From: Acidisphaera sp. S103
Lineage (GTDB): Bacteria > Pseudomonadota > Alphaproteobacteria > Acetobacterales > Acetobacteraceae
Reading direction: 5' to 3'
Assembly (NCBI RefSeq): GCF_009765975.1
Contig: NZ_LMUJ01000104.1
Location: 1-48,601 of the forward strand
Length of the DNA: 48,601 bases
Below the pieces are notes generated by a model, which searched no databases, was not told the DNA's origin, and saw only the letters and a program-made list of their open reading frames with translations. Each line of letters opens with the position of its first letter. Position 1 is the stretch's first letter. Positions 1 through 8,883 of the stretch are shown in pieces. The position numbers and the translations under genes were made by a program.

Positions 1-819
1 GGGGGACATGGCATGTGGCTCCGAATCCAAACATGCCGCATCGAATCAACCATTGGTTGAACTGTCTATGGACCGTAACTTGAGTTCGGAGCCCTGACCT
101 TGGGACGACGCGGAGCCGGAGACGGCGGCGGATGGACCTGGTCCCTGGTTCCGGCCGGTCTGGCAGGACCCGACGAGCCGAATGCCGACGCCGCCCGAGA
201 CCGGCCGCGCCTTCCCCGCTCCATCCCGGAGCCGCATGAGCCGGCTGACGCCCTGCTCGGCCCGCTCGCCGCTGCATCGGTCGCCCTGGCCCGGCTCGAT
301 GCGAGGGCCGAGACAGAGTCGGCGCCGGTGCGCGTTGGACTGATCAGCCGCCTCGCCGCCCAAGGTGTCACCAACCTCCCGCTGGACCTCGCGTTGCGCG
401 ACAGCGAGCGGATCGGCCGGCGCGAGGTGTGGACGCTAGGCCGGCCGCTGCGCGCCGACCGGCCTGGGTGCCGGACGACGCCTGGCTGCGGAACACATCG
501 GCTTCTCCGCGACTTCCTGTGGGATCAGGCCGCCGCGACTGTCGGCAAGCGCCGGTCCCTCAACCTGGGGCGGGATAGGATGGCCGCGTGATCAAAGTTC
601 ACGGCTCGTTTACCTTTAGCCCTTGTCTGCATCGCAATCGACAAGCGCGCCCTCATCTTGCCAAAGCAAGTGATTCGTGATCATTGATCAAACGCCCGTC
701 ATCACGCTTCATGAGAGTGATCCCGCAGCAGCCACAGATTGGACATTGAGCAAGTTGACCTTCCAACGAAGCCGCCTTCTCTATCCTACAGCCATTCAGG
801 GTGTCTCCAAGGTGACCAG
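1..819. other. Upstream stretch without a confident gene
   Basis: I see no gene that I can support here. An open frame on the plus strand at 100-591 (163 codons) is rich in Arg, Ala and Pro. Its middle, with the run ALARLDARA near residue 65, faintly recalls the N-terminus of DUF1612-type plasmid HTH proteins, but the rest does not follow and a minus-strand frame overlaps it. It may be a decayed fragment. The stretch 592-819 is more AT-rich and probably holds the promoter of the methyltransferase gene that begins at 820. Confidence 0.3.
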
Positions 820-1830
820 ATGAATGAACAGATCGGATCCTCGCGCTTAGCCAATCCTCTAAGTTCACGCGAGCCGTTAGATTTCAATCCGTTGAATCAT
901 CCCATCTGTGCTCGCACGCCGCTGCGGAATACAGCGTTCACCGCCTGGGCTGGCCACATTCCGTTCGCGATGTGCCTCGTCGACATTCTGGAGCCCCGCG
1001 TTTTCGCCGAGTTGGGAACACATTGGGGTGTTTCATATTGCGCATTCTGCCAAGCCGTAAAGGAACTCCGGCTGCCGACAGAATGCTTCGCGGTCGACAC
1101 ATGGCAGGGCGACGCTCACGCCAGCTTTTACACCCATGAGGTATTTGAAGATCTGAGCGCTTATCACGATCTTCATTATTCGCTGTTCTCGAAGATGCTT
1201 CGGTCAACGTTCGACGACGCTTTGTCACAGTTCCAGGACGGCTCTATCGATCTGCTTCATATCGATGGATACCATACTTATGACGCCGTCAAGCACGATT
1301 ACGAAACATGGCTTCCCAAGATGAGTGACCGCGGGGTCATCATCTTCCACGATACCGAGGTGCGCGACCAGGAAAGCTTTGGGGTCTGGCGGTTCTGGGA
1401 TGAGATCAAACAGAAATACCCGAGCTTTTCGTTTTACAATTGTTGGGGTTTGGGATTGATTGCGGTTGGCAAATCGGTTCCAGACAAGCTGTGGCCGCTG
1501 GTTTCCGCCTCTCCGGACAAAGCAGATCGCATCCGGCGCTTTTTTGCCAACCTGGGCGGCAACTTGGAAAAGCTGTACGAAATCTCCCTTCAGCGGGAAA
1601 ATATGCAGGAGTTGATTGCGGCCAAGACCAATGAGTGTGTTCGCCTGGAAGCGGCCCTCGCGGCGGCCACAGCATCAGACCCACGGCTTGGACGCATCAG
1701 GTATCGAGCCGTCGATAAAGCCATCCGGCTCGCCGGCCGAGTTCCGTTCCTACTTCCGGTTGCCAAATACGCCGTTATGAAGGCAGTTCCTTTTTACCGG
1801 AGCATGCGGAGGCACACTTCGAGAGTATAG
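820..1830 (+). CDS. Class I SAM-dependent methyltransferase (Methyltransf_24 type)
   Basis: The 336-residue protein looks like a class I SAM-dependent methyltransferase of the kind found in glycan clusters. The SAM-binding core is visible: an acidic-Gly strand (VFAELGTHWGVSYCAF), then FAVDTWQGD, then the catalytic-side strand DLLHIDGYHTYDAVKHD and GVIIFHDTE. This order matches Methyltransf_24 proteins, which methylate sugars or other small substrates. The C-terminal third has a short helical, Glu- and Ala-rich part followed by a basic tail. I chose ATG 820 because AAGGTG lies five bases upstream; an in-frame TTG at 739 would add 27 residues of poor quality. It is followed on the same strand by an FkbM methyltransferase and three glycosyltransferase-like genes, so it probably modifies a surface or secreted glycan. 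The substrate is not known. Confidence 0.75.
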   Translation: MNEQIGSSRLANPLSSREPLDFNPLNHPICARTPLRNTAFTAWAGHIPFAMCLVDILEPRVFAELGTHWGVSYCAFCQAVKELRLPTECFAVDTWQGDAHASFYTHEVFEDLSAYHDLHYSLFSKMLRSTFDDALSQFQDGSIDLLHIDGYHTYDAVKHDYETWLPKMSDRGVIIFHDTEVRDQESFGVWRFWDEIKQKYPSFSFYNCWGLGLIAVGKSVPDKLWPLVSASPDKADRIRRFFANLGGNLEKLYEISLQRENMQELIAAKTNECVRLEAALAAATASDPRLGRIRYRAVDKAIRLAGRVPFLLPVAKYAVMKAVPFYRSMRRHTSRV

Positions 1831-1968
1831 ATTTAAGTCTCGTCCGGATCCTGCAAGATAGCTCTTTATAAAGATTTGTTCTAGCTTGGCGAATTGTCGC
1901 GGAAGTGACGTTTTGTCTGTTGCCATCAGGCCAATTCGAGAACTTTGCAACAAGCGAGTAACCTGGGA

Positions 1969-3102
1969 ATGAACCACGTCGATGTAGAAAGAGACCTGAT
2001 CTACCTACTGATGAACATCGGTCTTTCTCAGGATTTACCTCCTCCTGGGAGCGCCGGGAATAACGCGCTGGTTGATTTCTTTTTTGATTTGCTCCGCAAT
2101 ATCGGCGCGCCCTCACTGTTCTGCGACATCGGGGGAAACGACGGCTCGGCTGCGATACGTGCTAAACAGAATTTTTCCGCGGCGCGTGTGATCAGCTTCG
2201 AGGCAAATCCGCGAATTCACCAACAATATCTACAGCGGCTGCAAGCCGCGGGTGTCGAGCCGGTGAACGTCGCAGTGGCATCAAAAGACGGTTTGGCAAA
2301 TCTATACATTCCTTTGACGCTCACCCGGGGCTGGGATGGCAAAGAGGTCGTCGATACGACCGGGGTGGAAACCTCCGACACGGGGAAATCCTCTTTGCTC
2401 AAAAGGGATGAGCAAGCAACCTACGAAGAATGTACAGTGACAACCGTACGTCTAGACACTTATCTGCGAGACCACATCGCGGAGAGCTCCGGGGAAAGAA
2501 AGATTGCCTTGTGGATCGATGTCGAGGGCGCCGCACATGAGGTGCTACAGGGGGCGGAGGGAACCCTTCAGCATGCCAGCGCAATATTCATTGAAACAGA
2601 GTCCTTCCGATTTTGGCGTGATCAGAAACTCGGAGGCGACGTCGCAGCCTTGTTAATCGACAAAGGCTTCATTCCGGTAAAGCGGGATCGTGAATACGCC
2701 GATGCCCAATTCAATACCGTGTTCGTACATAACAGCTTCGTAAATACCCTCGCTCCCGTTCTTCTGAAGTTTCACGCTCAGCATTTGTCAGATTCGGGAG
2801 ATGCGAAGATGGGACAAATCGATGAACTCACCCGGCGTGTAAGCTGGCACGAACAACACGAAAAAGACATCGTAGACCAATATGAGAAGTTGCTCACTGC
2901 AACCCATGACCAATACGAGAAGCTGCTCACTGCAACCCGTGAAGGCGGTAACCAGCGCGAAAAAGGGATTTCTGCGGCCTATGAGGCGCTACTCAAAACG
3001 CAACGGGAATGGTATGAGTGCCGCCACACCGAAACAATCAACGACTACGAACATCGTCTGAAACAAAGGGGGATCGTGCGCCTGCTGCGACTCGGGGCAT
3101 AG
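1969..3102 (+). CDS. FkbM family methyltransferase with C-terminal coiled coil
   Basis: This 377-residue protein carries an FkbM-type SAM-dependent methyltransferase domain (about residues 40-260). Visible motifs are FCDIGGNDGSAAIRAKQ (SAM-binding loop), VISFEANPRIHQQYL, the segment NVAVASKDG, and the late motif RLDTYL followed by ALWIDVEGAAHEVLQGAE, which is the hallmark of the family. FkbM enzymes usually O-methylate sugars or polyketides. The last 100 residues are charged and helical and contain a direct repeat of about 11 residues (DQYEKLLTATH, then DQYEKLLTATR), which suggests a coiled coil. ATG 1969 is my choice; a TTG at 1945 in the same frame is possible and neither has a strong ribosome-binding site. 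The gene sits between a methyltransferase and glycosyltransferases, which fits a glycan-decoration role by inference. Confidence 0.8.
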   Translation: MNHVDVERDLIYLLMNIGLSQDLPPPGSAGNNALVDFFFDLLRNIGAPSLFCDIGGNDGSAAIRAKQNFSAARVISFEANPRIHQQYLQRLQAAGVEPVNVAVASKDGLANLYIPLTLTRGWDGKEVVDTTGVETSDTGKSSLLKRDEQATYEECTVTTVRLDTYLRDHIAESSGERKIALWIDVEGAAHEVLQGAEGTLQHASAIFIETESFRFWRDQKLGGDVAALLIDKGFIPVKRDREYADAQFNTVFVHNSFVNTLAPVLLKFHAQHLSDSGDAKMGQIDELTRRVSWHEQHEKDIVDQYEKLLTATHDQYEKLLTATREGGNQREKGISAAYEALLKTQREWYECRHTETINDYEHRLKQRGIVRLLRLGA

Positions 3103-3171
3103 CGTTAAGCGCTCTGGCCGCGCTTGCCTCGCGATATCAAACCCAGCATCGAACAAACGCCTCTCCTACGA

Positions 3172-4065
3172 ATGGAATTGCAAACAATGCCCACCTCCGA
3201 GAACGCCGATGTCCCGACGGAAGGAAGCGCACCCAGCCTATCACGCAGCCGCATTGCGCTAGGGATTGTCACCTACAATAGCCCGCCGTCACAAGTCCGA
3301 CGCTTGACTAAATCTGTGGAAATGGCGGCAAATCGAGCAAAATTTGATGGTTACGAGACGGTTGTTTTTACCACCGATTGCGGCGCACCAACTGAATGGG
3401 GAACGAGTTCGGTACGAAGGACCGCGATCGACTCGATCGGGAATATTGGATTCGGCAGAGGTATGAATCGTCTCATGTCAGCCGCTTTTGCTGACGCGGA
3501 GACATCCTCGTTCATCTGCATCAATCCGGATGGGCTGCTGCATCATGATCTCATCATCGAACTATGTAACACGTCGTTACAATACCCCGAGAGTCTAATT
3601 GAAGCTAGGCAGTTCCCCGAGGAGCATCCTAAACCATATGATCCTGTGACCGGCCTCACCTTGTGGGCCTCCGGTGCTTGTATGCTGATCAACCGGCAGA
3701 TTTATGAAAAAGTCGGAGGCTTCGACCCCAACATCTTCATGTACATGGAGGACGTCGACCTTTCCTGGCGCGCTCGAAGTGCTGGCTTTTCGGTACGGGT
3801 CGCGCCGCGGGCATTGTTCGGCCATTCAGTGCTCGATCGTAAGCCTGACCCCGGTGTGGAAAAGCATTATTACACGTCTGCCATATATCTAGCCCACAAA
3901 TGGAGGCAGGCAGAGATGCGGGCCCGCTACGAGCGGGAGATCATAGAACGGGGAATGGTAATCGCGTTGGCCACACTTCCCGAGAGCCAGATGCCGGAAC
4001 AAGCAGATAGCAGCCCAGTGACTTTCGCACATGGATTTGTGTTTTCACCACGGCGCTGGGGTTGA
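3172..4065 (+). CDS. GT2 family glycosyltransferase (rhamnosyltransferase-like)
   Basis: The 297-residue protein is a GT-A fold glycosyltransferase of family 2. The N-terminal strand LGIVTYNSPPSQVRRL starts the nucleotide-sugar domain, NIGFGRGMNRLM matches the conserved NxGfaxgxN motif, and FICINPDGLL holds the NPD motif that stands in for DxD in this subgroup. The later segments LWASGACMLINRQIYEKVGG and FMYMEDVDLSWRAR give the G-A/G-x-x-M-L-I/ED acceptor-base region. This arrangement is typical of rhamnosyl- and related transferases that act in the cytoplasm on lipid-linked glycans. The start is uncertain: ATG 3172 and ATG 3187 both lack a clear ribosome-binding site, and a TTG at 3124 is also in frame. 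The gene ends three bases before the next reading frame, so they are probably cotranscribed. Confidence 0.85.
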   Translation: MELQTMPTSENADVPTEGSAPSLSRSRIALGIVTYNSPPSQVRRLTKSVEMAANRAKFDGYETVVFTTDCGAPTEWGTSSVRRTAIDSIGNIGFGRGMNRLMSAAFADAETSSFICINPDGLLHHDLIIELCNTSLQYPESLIEARQFPEEHPKPYDPVTGLTLWASGACMLINRQIYEKVGGFDPNIFMYMEDVDLSWRARSAGFSVRVAPRALFGHSVLDRKPDPGVEKHYYTSAIYLAHKWRQAEMRARYEREIIERGMVIALATLPESQMPEQADSSPVTFAHGFVFSPRRWG

Positions 4066-4068
4066 ATA

Positions 4069-4983
4069 TTGAACATTACCAATCCTGAGCATAAGCAAAT
4101 GGAAATTGGTTTCGATCGGGACCGGTGTAGAGTCTCTGAAATCGACTGCCCCCGGTCGCTGCACGAGGTGGACGACGTTCTTAGTGTGATCGTATTATTC
4201 GATACTCCATTCGATCTAACATCCCTCGACGAGGCGTTGTTCAGCATCGCGGCACAAGATCACGAGTATCTGGATGTGATTCTCGTTACGCCCGACCTAG
4301 GCTCCAGCCATCTTGCTCGGCTCGAAGAAGTGGCCAAGTTGCAACCCTGGCCGGATCATACGACTATTCGGGTCGTGTCTGTGCCGGCTGCCGTTTCAAG
4401 ATCGATTTCTCCGTGCCTCGTGAACGCGGGACTACGGAGAGCGGCTGGCCGCTACGTAGCCTTGCTCCATCACCAAAACCTGATTTACCAACACAGCTAC
4501 ACGGCTTTTATCAATTCACTCCAGGCGACGTCGGCGCCTGTAGCATTTGGCGGCGTCCGGGTCGCATGGCACGCCTATGGCAACCGGCACTGGTTGGTGA
4601 CCGACAAGTCTGACCCCGTATTTCATTTGTCGCGGCTGGAATTCGTGTTGGGTGGGTCTGCAGCGGTGGACTCATTCGTCGCGGACAGACGAAGATTGGG
4701 TCCAGACTGTCTGATTGCTGATCAACCTGAATCGGTATTGTCGATACCGATGTTCCTATTGAGATTGGCTATGCACTCGGATGCAGATTTTAGCCTCGCC
4801 GAAAAAAAAATAGTTGAGGTCAGGGTTCCTCCAAACGTACAAACGATAAATGGTCTCCAGCGGTTGCCATCTCTCGAGTCGGTCCTCGCCGTTTTGGGCC
4901 AAGCGGTCATTCGACCAGATGCACTATCGGCGGCTGAGTTGCTCCGAGAGGTCATCAAAACCCGTAGCAGCCGATTGCCATAA
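4069..4983 (+). CDS. Degenerate GT2-like glycosyltransferase
   Basis: The 304-residue product resembles a GT2 family protein but has lost recognisable catalytic residues. The segment LSVIVLFDTPFDLTSLDEAL is the usual first strand, the stretch SPCLVNAGLRRAAGRYVALL matches the region just before the DxD of GT2 enzymes, but the position of DxD reads HHQNLIY. The family normally needs an acidic pair there to hold the metal and the nucleotide sugar, so this protein may be inactive, may use another chemistry, or may be a partner of one of the flanking transferases. The gene begins directly after the GT2 stop at 4065, either at TTG 4069 or at ATG 4099. Its codon use and GC are like its neighbours. 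A confident function cannot be given. Confidence 0.55.
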   Translation: MNITNPEHKQMEIGFDRDRCRVSEIDCPRSLHEVDDVLSVIVLFDTPFDLTSLDEALFSIAAQDHEYLDVILVTPDLGSSHLARLEEVAKLQPWPDHTTIRVVSVPAAVSRSISPCLVNAGLRRAAGRYVALLHHQNLIYQHSYTAFINSLQATSAPVAFGGVRVAWHAYGNRHWLVTDKSDPVFHLSRLEFVLGGSAAVDSFVADRRRLGPDCLIADQPESVLSIPMFLLRLAMHSDADFSLAEKKIVEVRVPPNVQTINGLQRLPSLESVLAVLGQAVIRPDALSAAELLREVIKTRSSRLP

Positions 4984-5030
4984 AGGTTTTGCTGAGAGCT
5001 TGGGCCTAACAACACGAAGGTCACGGACAT

Positions 5031-5774
5031 ATGGCTGAAAAAGCATGGCGGCGGATCGAATATAAAGCGATTCCTATCTTCATTAACGCGCGGGATCTGC
5101 TTACGCCACTTCGGCGCTTAGTACATTGGCTGTTCGATGCCGGATACGAGCAAGTTTACGTCTTAGATAATGACTCGTCATATCCGCCATTGCTCGATTT
5201 CTACGAGAGCATGAGAAAAGAGCTTCGAGTCCTCCGGCTGGATGCCAATGTCGGACACACCGCATTCTGGGATGCGAAGATTCTCGAGCGGCTTTCTATC
5301 ACAGGTCCTTTTGTGCTCACTGATCCGGACATTGTGCCGATAGAGGAGTGTCCGCGGAACGTCCTGGAGTTCTTTTGGGACGCATTGCAGGCGTATCCGA
5401 ACAAGTCGAAGGCCGGATTCGGATTGAAGATCGACGATCTGCCGAAGCATTACAAGCTGAGAGGAGATGTGATCGCGTGGGAATCTCAGTTCTGGAAGAA
5501 AAAGATCACGCCTAAGCTGTTTGACGCTGATCTCGATACGACGTTCGCCCTATACAGACCGAATGCTAGCTATGATCTGTCCGCAATGCGCAGCGGTTTT
5601 CCTTATCTAGCGTGCCATTGGCCATGGCACCAGAATTCCGATCAGCCGTCCGACGACCAGTTGTATTATTTGCAGCATGCCAAGCCCGGCGTGAGCAACT
5701 GGAGCGGGACAGAACTTCCCGAATGGATCGGCGGACTGCTGGCTAATCTCAAGGAACGGGATGGCCAAGCATAA
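5031..5774 (+). CDS. Glycosyltransferase-like protein with DPD motif
   Basis: The 247-residue protein begins with IPIFINARDLLTPLRRL, continues with VYVLDNDSSYPPLLDFY, and carries FVLTDPDIVPIEECP, in which DPD is the probable metal and nucleotide-sugar binding motif of a GT-A fold transferase. It is shorter than a canonical GT2 enzyme. Aromatic and His residues cluster near the C-terminus (ACHWPWHQNSDQPSDDQLYYL), which may form the acceptor site. ATG 5031 has GAAGG 11 bases upstream. It is the last gene of the glycan cluster and is followed directly by insertion-sequence debris, so the original cluster may have been longer. The donor and acceptor are unknown. Confidence 0.7.
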   Translation: MAEKAWRRIEYKAIPIFINARDLLTPLRRLVHWLFDAGYEQVYVLDNDSSYPPLLDFYESMRKELRVLRLDANVGHTAFWDAKILERLSITGPFVLTDPDIVPIEECPRNVLEFFWDALQAYPNKSKAGFGLKIDDLPKHYKLRGDVIAWESQFWKKKITPKLFDADLDTTFALYRPNASYDLSAMRSGFPYLACHWPWHQNSDQPSDDQLYYLQHAKPGVSNWSGTELPEWIGGLLANLKERDGQA

Positions 5775-5875
5775 GACCGCATGTCCGCTTTGCCGTTGAG
5801 GTGGCTCGCCGCACATGTATGGGTTGAGCGAGGGTTGCCCGGGTGGGCCGGGCCCCGACGCACAGAGGACGAGCC

Positions 5876-6001
5876 ATGAAGCAATGTAGTGAGGTGTTCA
5901 TCGGAATCGATACTGCCAAGGCGCGCAATGCGGTTGCCGTGGCTGAGGCGGGTCGGGATGGCGAGATTCGTTATCTCGGGGAGTTCGACAACAGTAAGCG
6001 G
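5876..6001 (+). pseudogene. IS110 family transposase, N-terminal fragment
   Basis: The first 40 or so codons of an IS110-type DEDD transposase are present: after ATG 5876, which has GAGGA upstream, comes VFIGIDTAKARNAVAVAEAG, the first RuvC-like strand with its catalytic Asp. The similarity stops after LGEFDNS and the rest of the gene is absent. The truncation is where a second IS110-type element begins. The noncoding stretch 5775-5875 is GC-rich and would be the left-end region from which IS110 elements of this group make their bridge RNA, but I cannot verify a structure. Confidence 0.7.
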
Positions 6002-6155
6002 AGCTCTGACGCCCATCTTCAATGACGTTCCTGACGGTGGTTGAGTTGCCCAGGGCAGAGGGGCTTCGAGCTATCGTTATGTTTGTTGGGGTGGACGGCC
6101 CCGCGGCATCAGGTGCCAGAATTGGGCTGTTAGGAACCAAGACCGGAGCACGTCC

Positions 6156-6824
6156 ATGACCCAATATAAGCGTATAGGCGTCGACACGTCCAAAGCCGTA
6201 TTCACGTTGCACGGCATTGATCAGCAGGACCGGCCGGTTCTGCGCATCAACCTTCGCCGTACGCAGATGATCTCGTTCTTCAAGAAGCTTGCGCCGTCGA
6301 TCATCGCGCTGGAAGCCTGTGGCGGCTCTCATTATTGGGCTCGCGAACTGACCTTACTCGGCCATACAGTGCGGCTCATCCCACCTCAGTATGTCAAACC
6401 CTATGTCAAACGCAGCAAAAATGATCGCAACGACGCCGAAGCGATCTGCGAGGCCGCGGGGCGTCCGGGGATGCGTTTCGTGCCGATGAAATCCGTCGCG
6501 CAACAGGCTCAGGGCATGGTGCTGAAGGTGCGCGAGACCTTGGTTGGTCAGCGGACTCTGCTGGTTAATACGCTCCGCGGCCATGCCACCGAATTCGGCG
6601 TGATCGCCGCCAAGGGGCTCCGCCAGGTGGGCCCGCTGCTGGCCGCCATTGAGCAGGAGACCGCCATTCCGCCTGAGGTCAAGGAGATGGCGTCCCTGTT
6701 ACGCCGGCAGATTGAGGATCTCAACACCAAAATAAAGGAAATCGATGTCAAACTGACCGCCGCGCACAAGGCCAATGACGTTAGTCAGCGTCTGGCCACG
6801 ATCCCTGGCGTGGGTCCGATCACC
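6156..6824 (+). pseudogene. IS110 family (IS1111-type) transposase, 3' truncated
   Basis: About 223 codons of a transposase of the IS1111 branch of IS110 are intact from ATG 6156. The RuvC-like DEDD domain is clear: RIGVDTSKAVFTLHGID (first Asp), IALEACGGSHYWAREL (Glu), and KRSKNDRNDAEAICEAAGRP (last Asp pair). The coiled region follows, and the C-terminal Transposase_20 domain has just begun at RLATIPGVGPITG when the sequence enters the left inverted repeat of an ISKra4 element at 6825. The missing second domain carries the catalytic Ser of the family, so the protein is inactive. The IS1111-type right end, where a bridge RNA would be encoded, is also lost. Confidence 0.85.
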
Positions 6825-8289
6825 GGGACCGGCTCAAGATTGGGGGTTAGGCGGCGATCATCCTTGGCGGAGAAGCGCTGTTCGTTCGCTGGAATTTCTG
6901 TCCGTAGGTGGAACCGAACGTGCCGTTGTAGACGGCGCAACGAACCTGCAGCAAGAGATCTGCGCCGCGTCGCGACCATCGCATTTGCTGCGATTTATTC
7001 ATCCGCCGGTTCACCAGGAAATTGGCTGTTCCTTCGGTGATCGCGGTTCCATTCCGCGATCCGGCGCGGTGGCGTTCGGCGTAATTGACCAGCCAGTCGC
7101 TTTGACCAATGAGATAACCATCCAACGCTCGCAAGGCCGTCCACAACCGTCGTGACGGCGCGATAGACTTTCGGCTATCTGGCTCGCCCTGGAAATGATG
7201 CATGACCGCGCGGATCCGATCGAGGCTGATTTGGGCATCCTTTGCTTTGCCGTTCCACAGCCGCCAGTGCAGCCGCTCGACCGCCTCCACAATCACCGCC
7301 TTCGCCGCCACTCGCGCCGGATCATCGGCCGACAGGGCATTGGCGATCTGCTTCAGGTGCTGGAGTCTCATTGCGATATGGAACCAGTCCAGAAGCGGCA
7401 ATTCCATGATGCCGGCATCGGCAAGAATACGTCGAAGGCCCGGACACCCATCAGTGAAGGTCGTCAACACGGTGCCTTCTGTTCGGCCGACGGCGTCGAG
7501 GCTCCGGCCGATCAGTACTTTGATGTCCGTGTCGGATCTGGCGACCGCACCGAAAACCTGGCGGCCACCCGTCTCCGTTTCAACGTTGCCAACCCGCACC
7601 TCAAGATGGCGCTCTCCATCCTCGCAACTCTGGATGAACGTGGAATCCAGGGTGATCGCGATCGCCGGCGTCGCCGTTTCAGGCTTGACCGCGGCACAAT
7701 CCCGAAGGGCGGCGCCGGCTCGCAGGGTACGGCGACGCATGGTCTGTTTGTCATTGCCGGCTCCCACGGGAAACATTTGCTCCAGCAGGTCCGCCGCCGT
7801 CCGATAGGTCATGAGGGCAGAGAGATGAGCCTGAAGCTGATCCAGTTCAGGTGTCGACCGGCAATGCGATGGCCAGTCGACACCACCCTCGATTGCCCCA
7901 CAGCTGTCGCAACGAAATCGAGGAAGACGCACCGTAAGCTGACCGAAAAGCGTGGCGATCAGATGATTACGGTAGTCCTTGACTCGGCAAACACCGCGGC
8001 CGCATCGACAATCCGGGCGACGAAGGACATGGCCTCGGGCCTGAGCAGCGACGATCTCCCGTTGGACCCCCGCCAGCAACAGCTTGGCTTCGGCCAAGCT
8101 CAAACCCAGACGGGCGATATCAGCGAGATCGTCGGGCTTGCCGATCTCCATGACGTCCGTGCTCGGGCCGTCACCCTCTGCGCCGGTTTTCACCAACCGT
8201 AAGATCCAGGCCACGCGTCCACTCCAGGTCAAGGAATAGACCGAAATTTATCCGGTCAGGGCGCTGACCCCCGATCTTGAGCCAGTCCC
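6825..8289 (-). mobile_element. ISKra4 family insertion sequence, apparently complete
   Basis: The element is bounded by imperfect inverted repeats of about 26 bp: 6825-6850 and 8264-8289. Both contain GGCTCAAGAT next to a run of Gs, and 22 or so of 26 positions pair. A single full-length transposase gene lies between them. The flanks do not match each other: the left flank is an IS1111-type transposase and the right flank is the start of an IS630 transposase, with no visible target duplication. The element therefore did not simply land in one gene; a deletion or recombination at the element has joined two different remnants. Confidence 0.8.
6847..8232 (-). CDS. ISKra4 family transposase
   Basis: The 461-residue protein is a full-length ISKra4-type DDE transposase. 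A Cys-rich N-terminal zinc-binding part is visible (RPDCRCGRGVCRVKDYR, then FRCDSCGAIEGG). The RNase H-like core follows: AIAITLDSTFIQSCEDGERH with the first Asp, LTTFTDGCPGLRRIL with the second, LLDWFHIAMRLQHLK, and near the end TEGTANFLVNRRMNKSQQMR with the catalytic Glu and the conserved basic motif of this family. Translation may begin at 8232 or at an internal ATG at 8151, where family similarity becomes strong. The stop codon lies inside the element's inverted repeat. I see no frameshift, so it may be active. Confidence 0.9.
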   Translation of the reverse strand: MTWSGRVAWILRLVKTGAEGDGPSTDVMEIGKPDDLADIARLGLSLAEAKLLLAGVQREIVAAQARGHVLRRPDCRCGRGVCRVKDYRNHLIATLFGQLTVRLPRFRCDSCGAIEGGVDWPSHCRSTPELDQLQAHLSALMTYRTAADLLEQMFPVGAGNDKQTMRRRTLRAGAALRDCAAVKPETATPAIAITLDSTFIQSCEDGERHLEVRVGNVETETGGRQVFGAVARSDTDIKVLIGRSLDAVGRTEGTVLTTFTDGCPGLRRILADAGIMELPLLDWFHIAMRLQHLKQIANALSADDPARVAAKAVIVEAVERLHWRLWNGKAKDAQISLDRIRAVMHHFQGEPDSRKSIAPSRRLWTALRALDGYLIGQSDWLVNYAERHRAGSRNGTAITEGTANFLVNRRMNKSQQMRWSRRGADLLLQVRCAVYNGTFGSTYGQKFQRTNSASPPRMIAA

Positions 8290-8880
8290 CGATGCAAGTT
8301 CATCGTCCGGCTCACCGAGGAGGAGCGTGAGCGGCTTGATACATTGATCCAGGGCGGCAAACACGGAGCACGCCAGTTGCTCAAGGCGCGTATCCTGTTG
8401 AAGGCTGACGCGTCCGACGCCGGCGCGGGCTGGAACGACAGCCAGATCGCGGCGGCTCTGGAGACCAGCATCGACACCGTCGGGCTGACGCGCCGCCACT
8501 CCCCCACCTCGGCCAGAAAGCGCATCTTCGATGGGGCAGCTGAGGCCAGGCTAATCTCGCTCGCCTGCTCCCCACCGCCGAAAGGGCGTGCGCGGTGGAC
8601 ATTGCAACTACTGGAATCGGTTGTTGTTGAACTGAACATTGTTGATCGCGCCAGCGACAACACGATTAGCCGGATGCCAAAAAAACACGCTCAAGCCTCA
8701 CCTCCAGAAGCAATGGGTCGTCCCGCCGGAGGCCAACGCCGGCTTTGTAGGGGGCAGGAACATGTGCTGGAGGTCTATCTGCGGCCGCATGATCCTGCCC
8801 GTCCCGTGGTGTGTCTGGACGAGACGTCAAAGCAACTTATCAGCGAGACGCGGGTGCCAAGCGGCGCGATCAAACTAACA
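8290..8880 (+). pseudogene. IS630 family transposase remnant
   Basis: Starting right after the ISKra4 end, the frame reads CKFIVRLTEEERERLDTLIQ, then KARILLKADASDAGAG and NDSQIAAALETSIDTV, which is the helix-turn-helix N-terminus of an IS630 transposase. About 14 residues of the expected helix are deleted before RRHSPTSARKRIFDG. The reading frame then shifts near 8676 to continue as KNTLKPHLQKQWVVPPEANA and shifts back near 8755 to HVLEVYLRPHDPARPVVCLD, which contains the first catalytic Asp. The similarity stops at SETRVP, before the rest of the catalytic domain, where an ISL3 remnant starts. The gene is dead. Confidence 0.75.
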
Positions 8881-8883
8881 CTG

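Noticed and set aside
5775..6155. Bridge RNA in the noncoding ends of the IS110-type remnants
   Set aside because: The elements are truncated and I could not verify a conserved structure by eye; the IS1111-type right end that would carry it is lost.
6825..7155. Continuation of the IS1111-type frame and other plus-strand frames inside ISKra4
   Set aside because: They are read-through of the inserted element on the wrong strand; family similarity of the transposase ends at 6824.
7195..8202. 335-codon plus-strand frame opposite the ISKra4 transposase
   Set aside because: It is the antisense shadow of a well-supported transposase gene in high-GC DNA.
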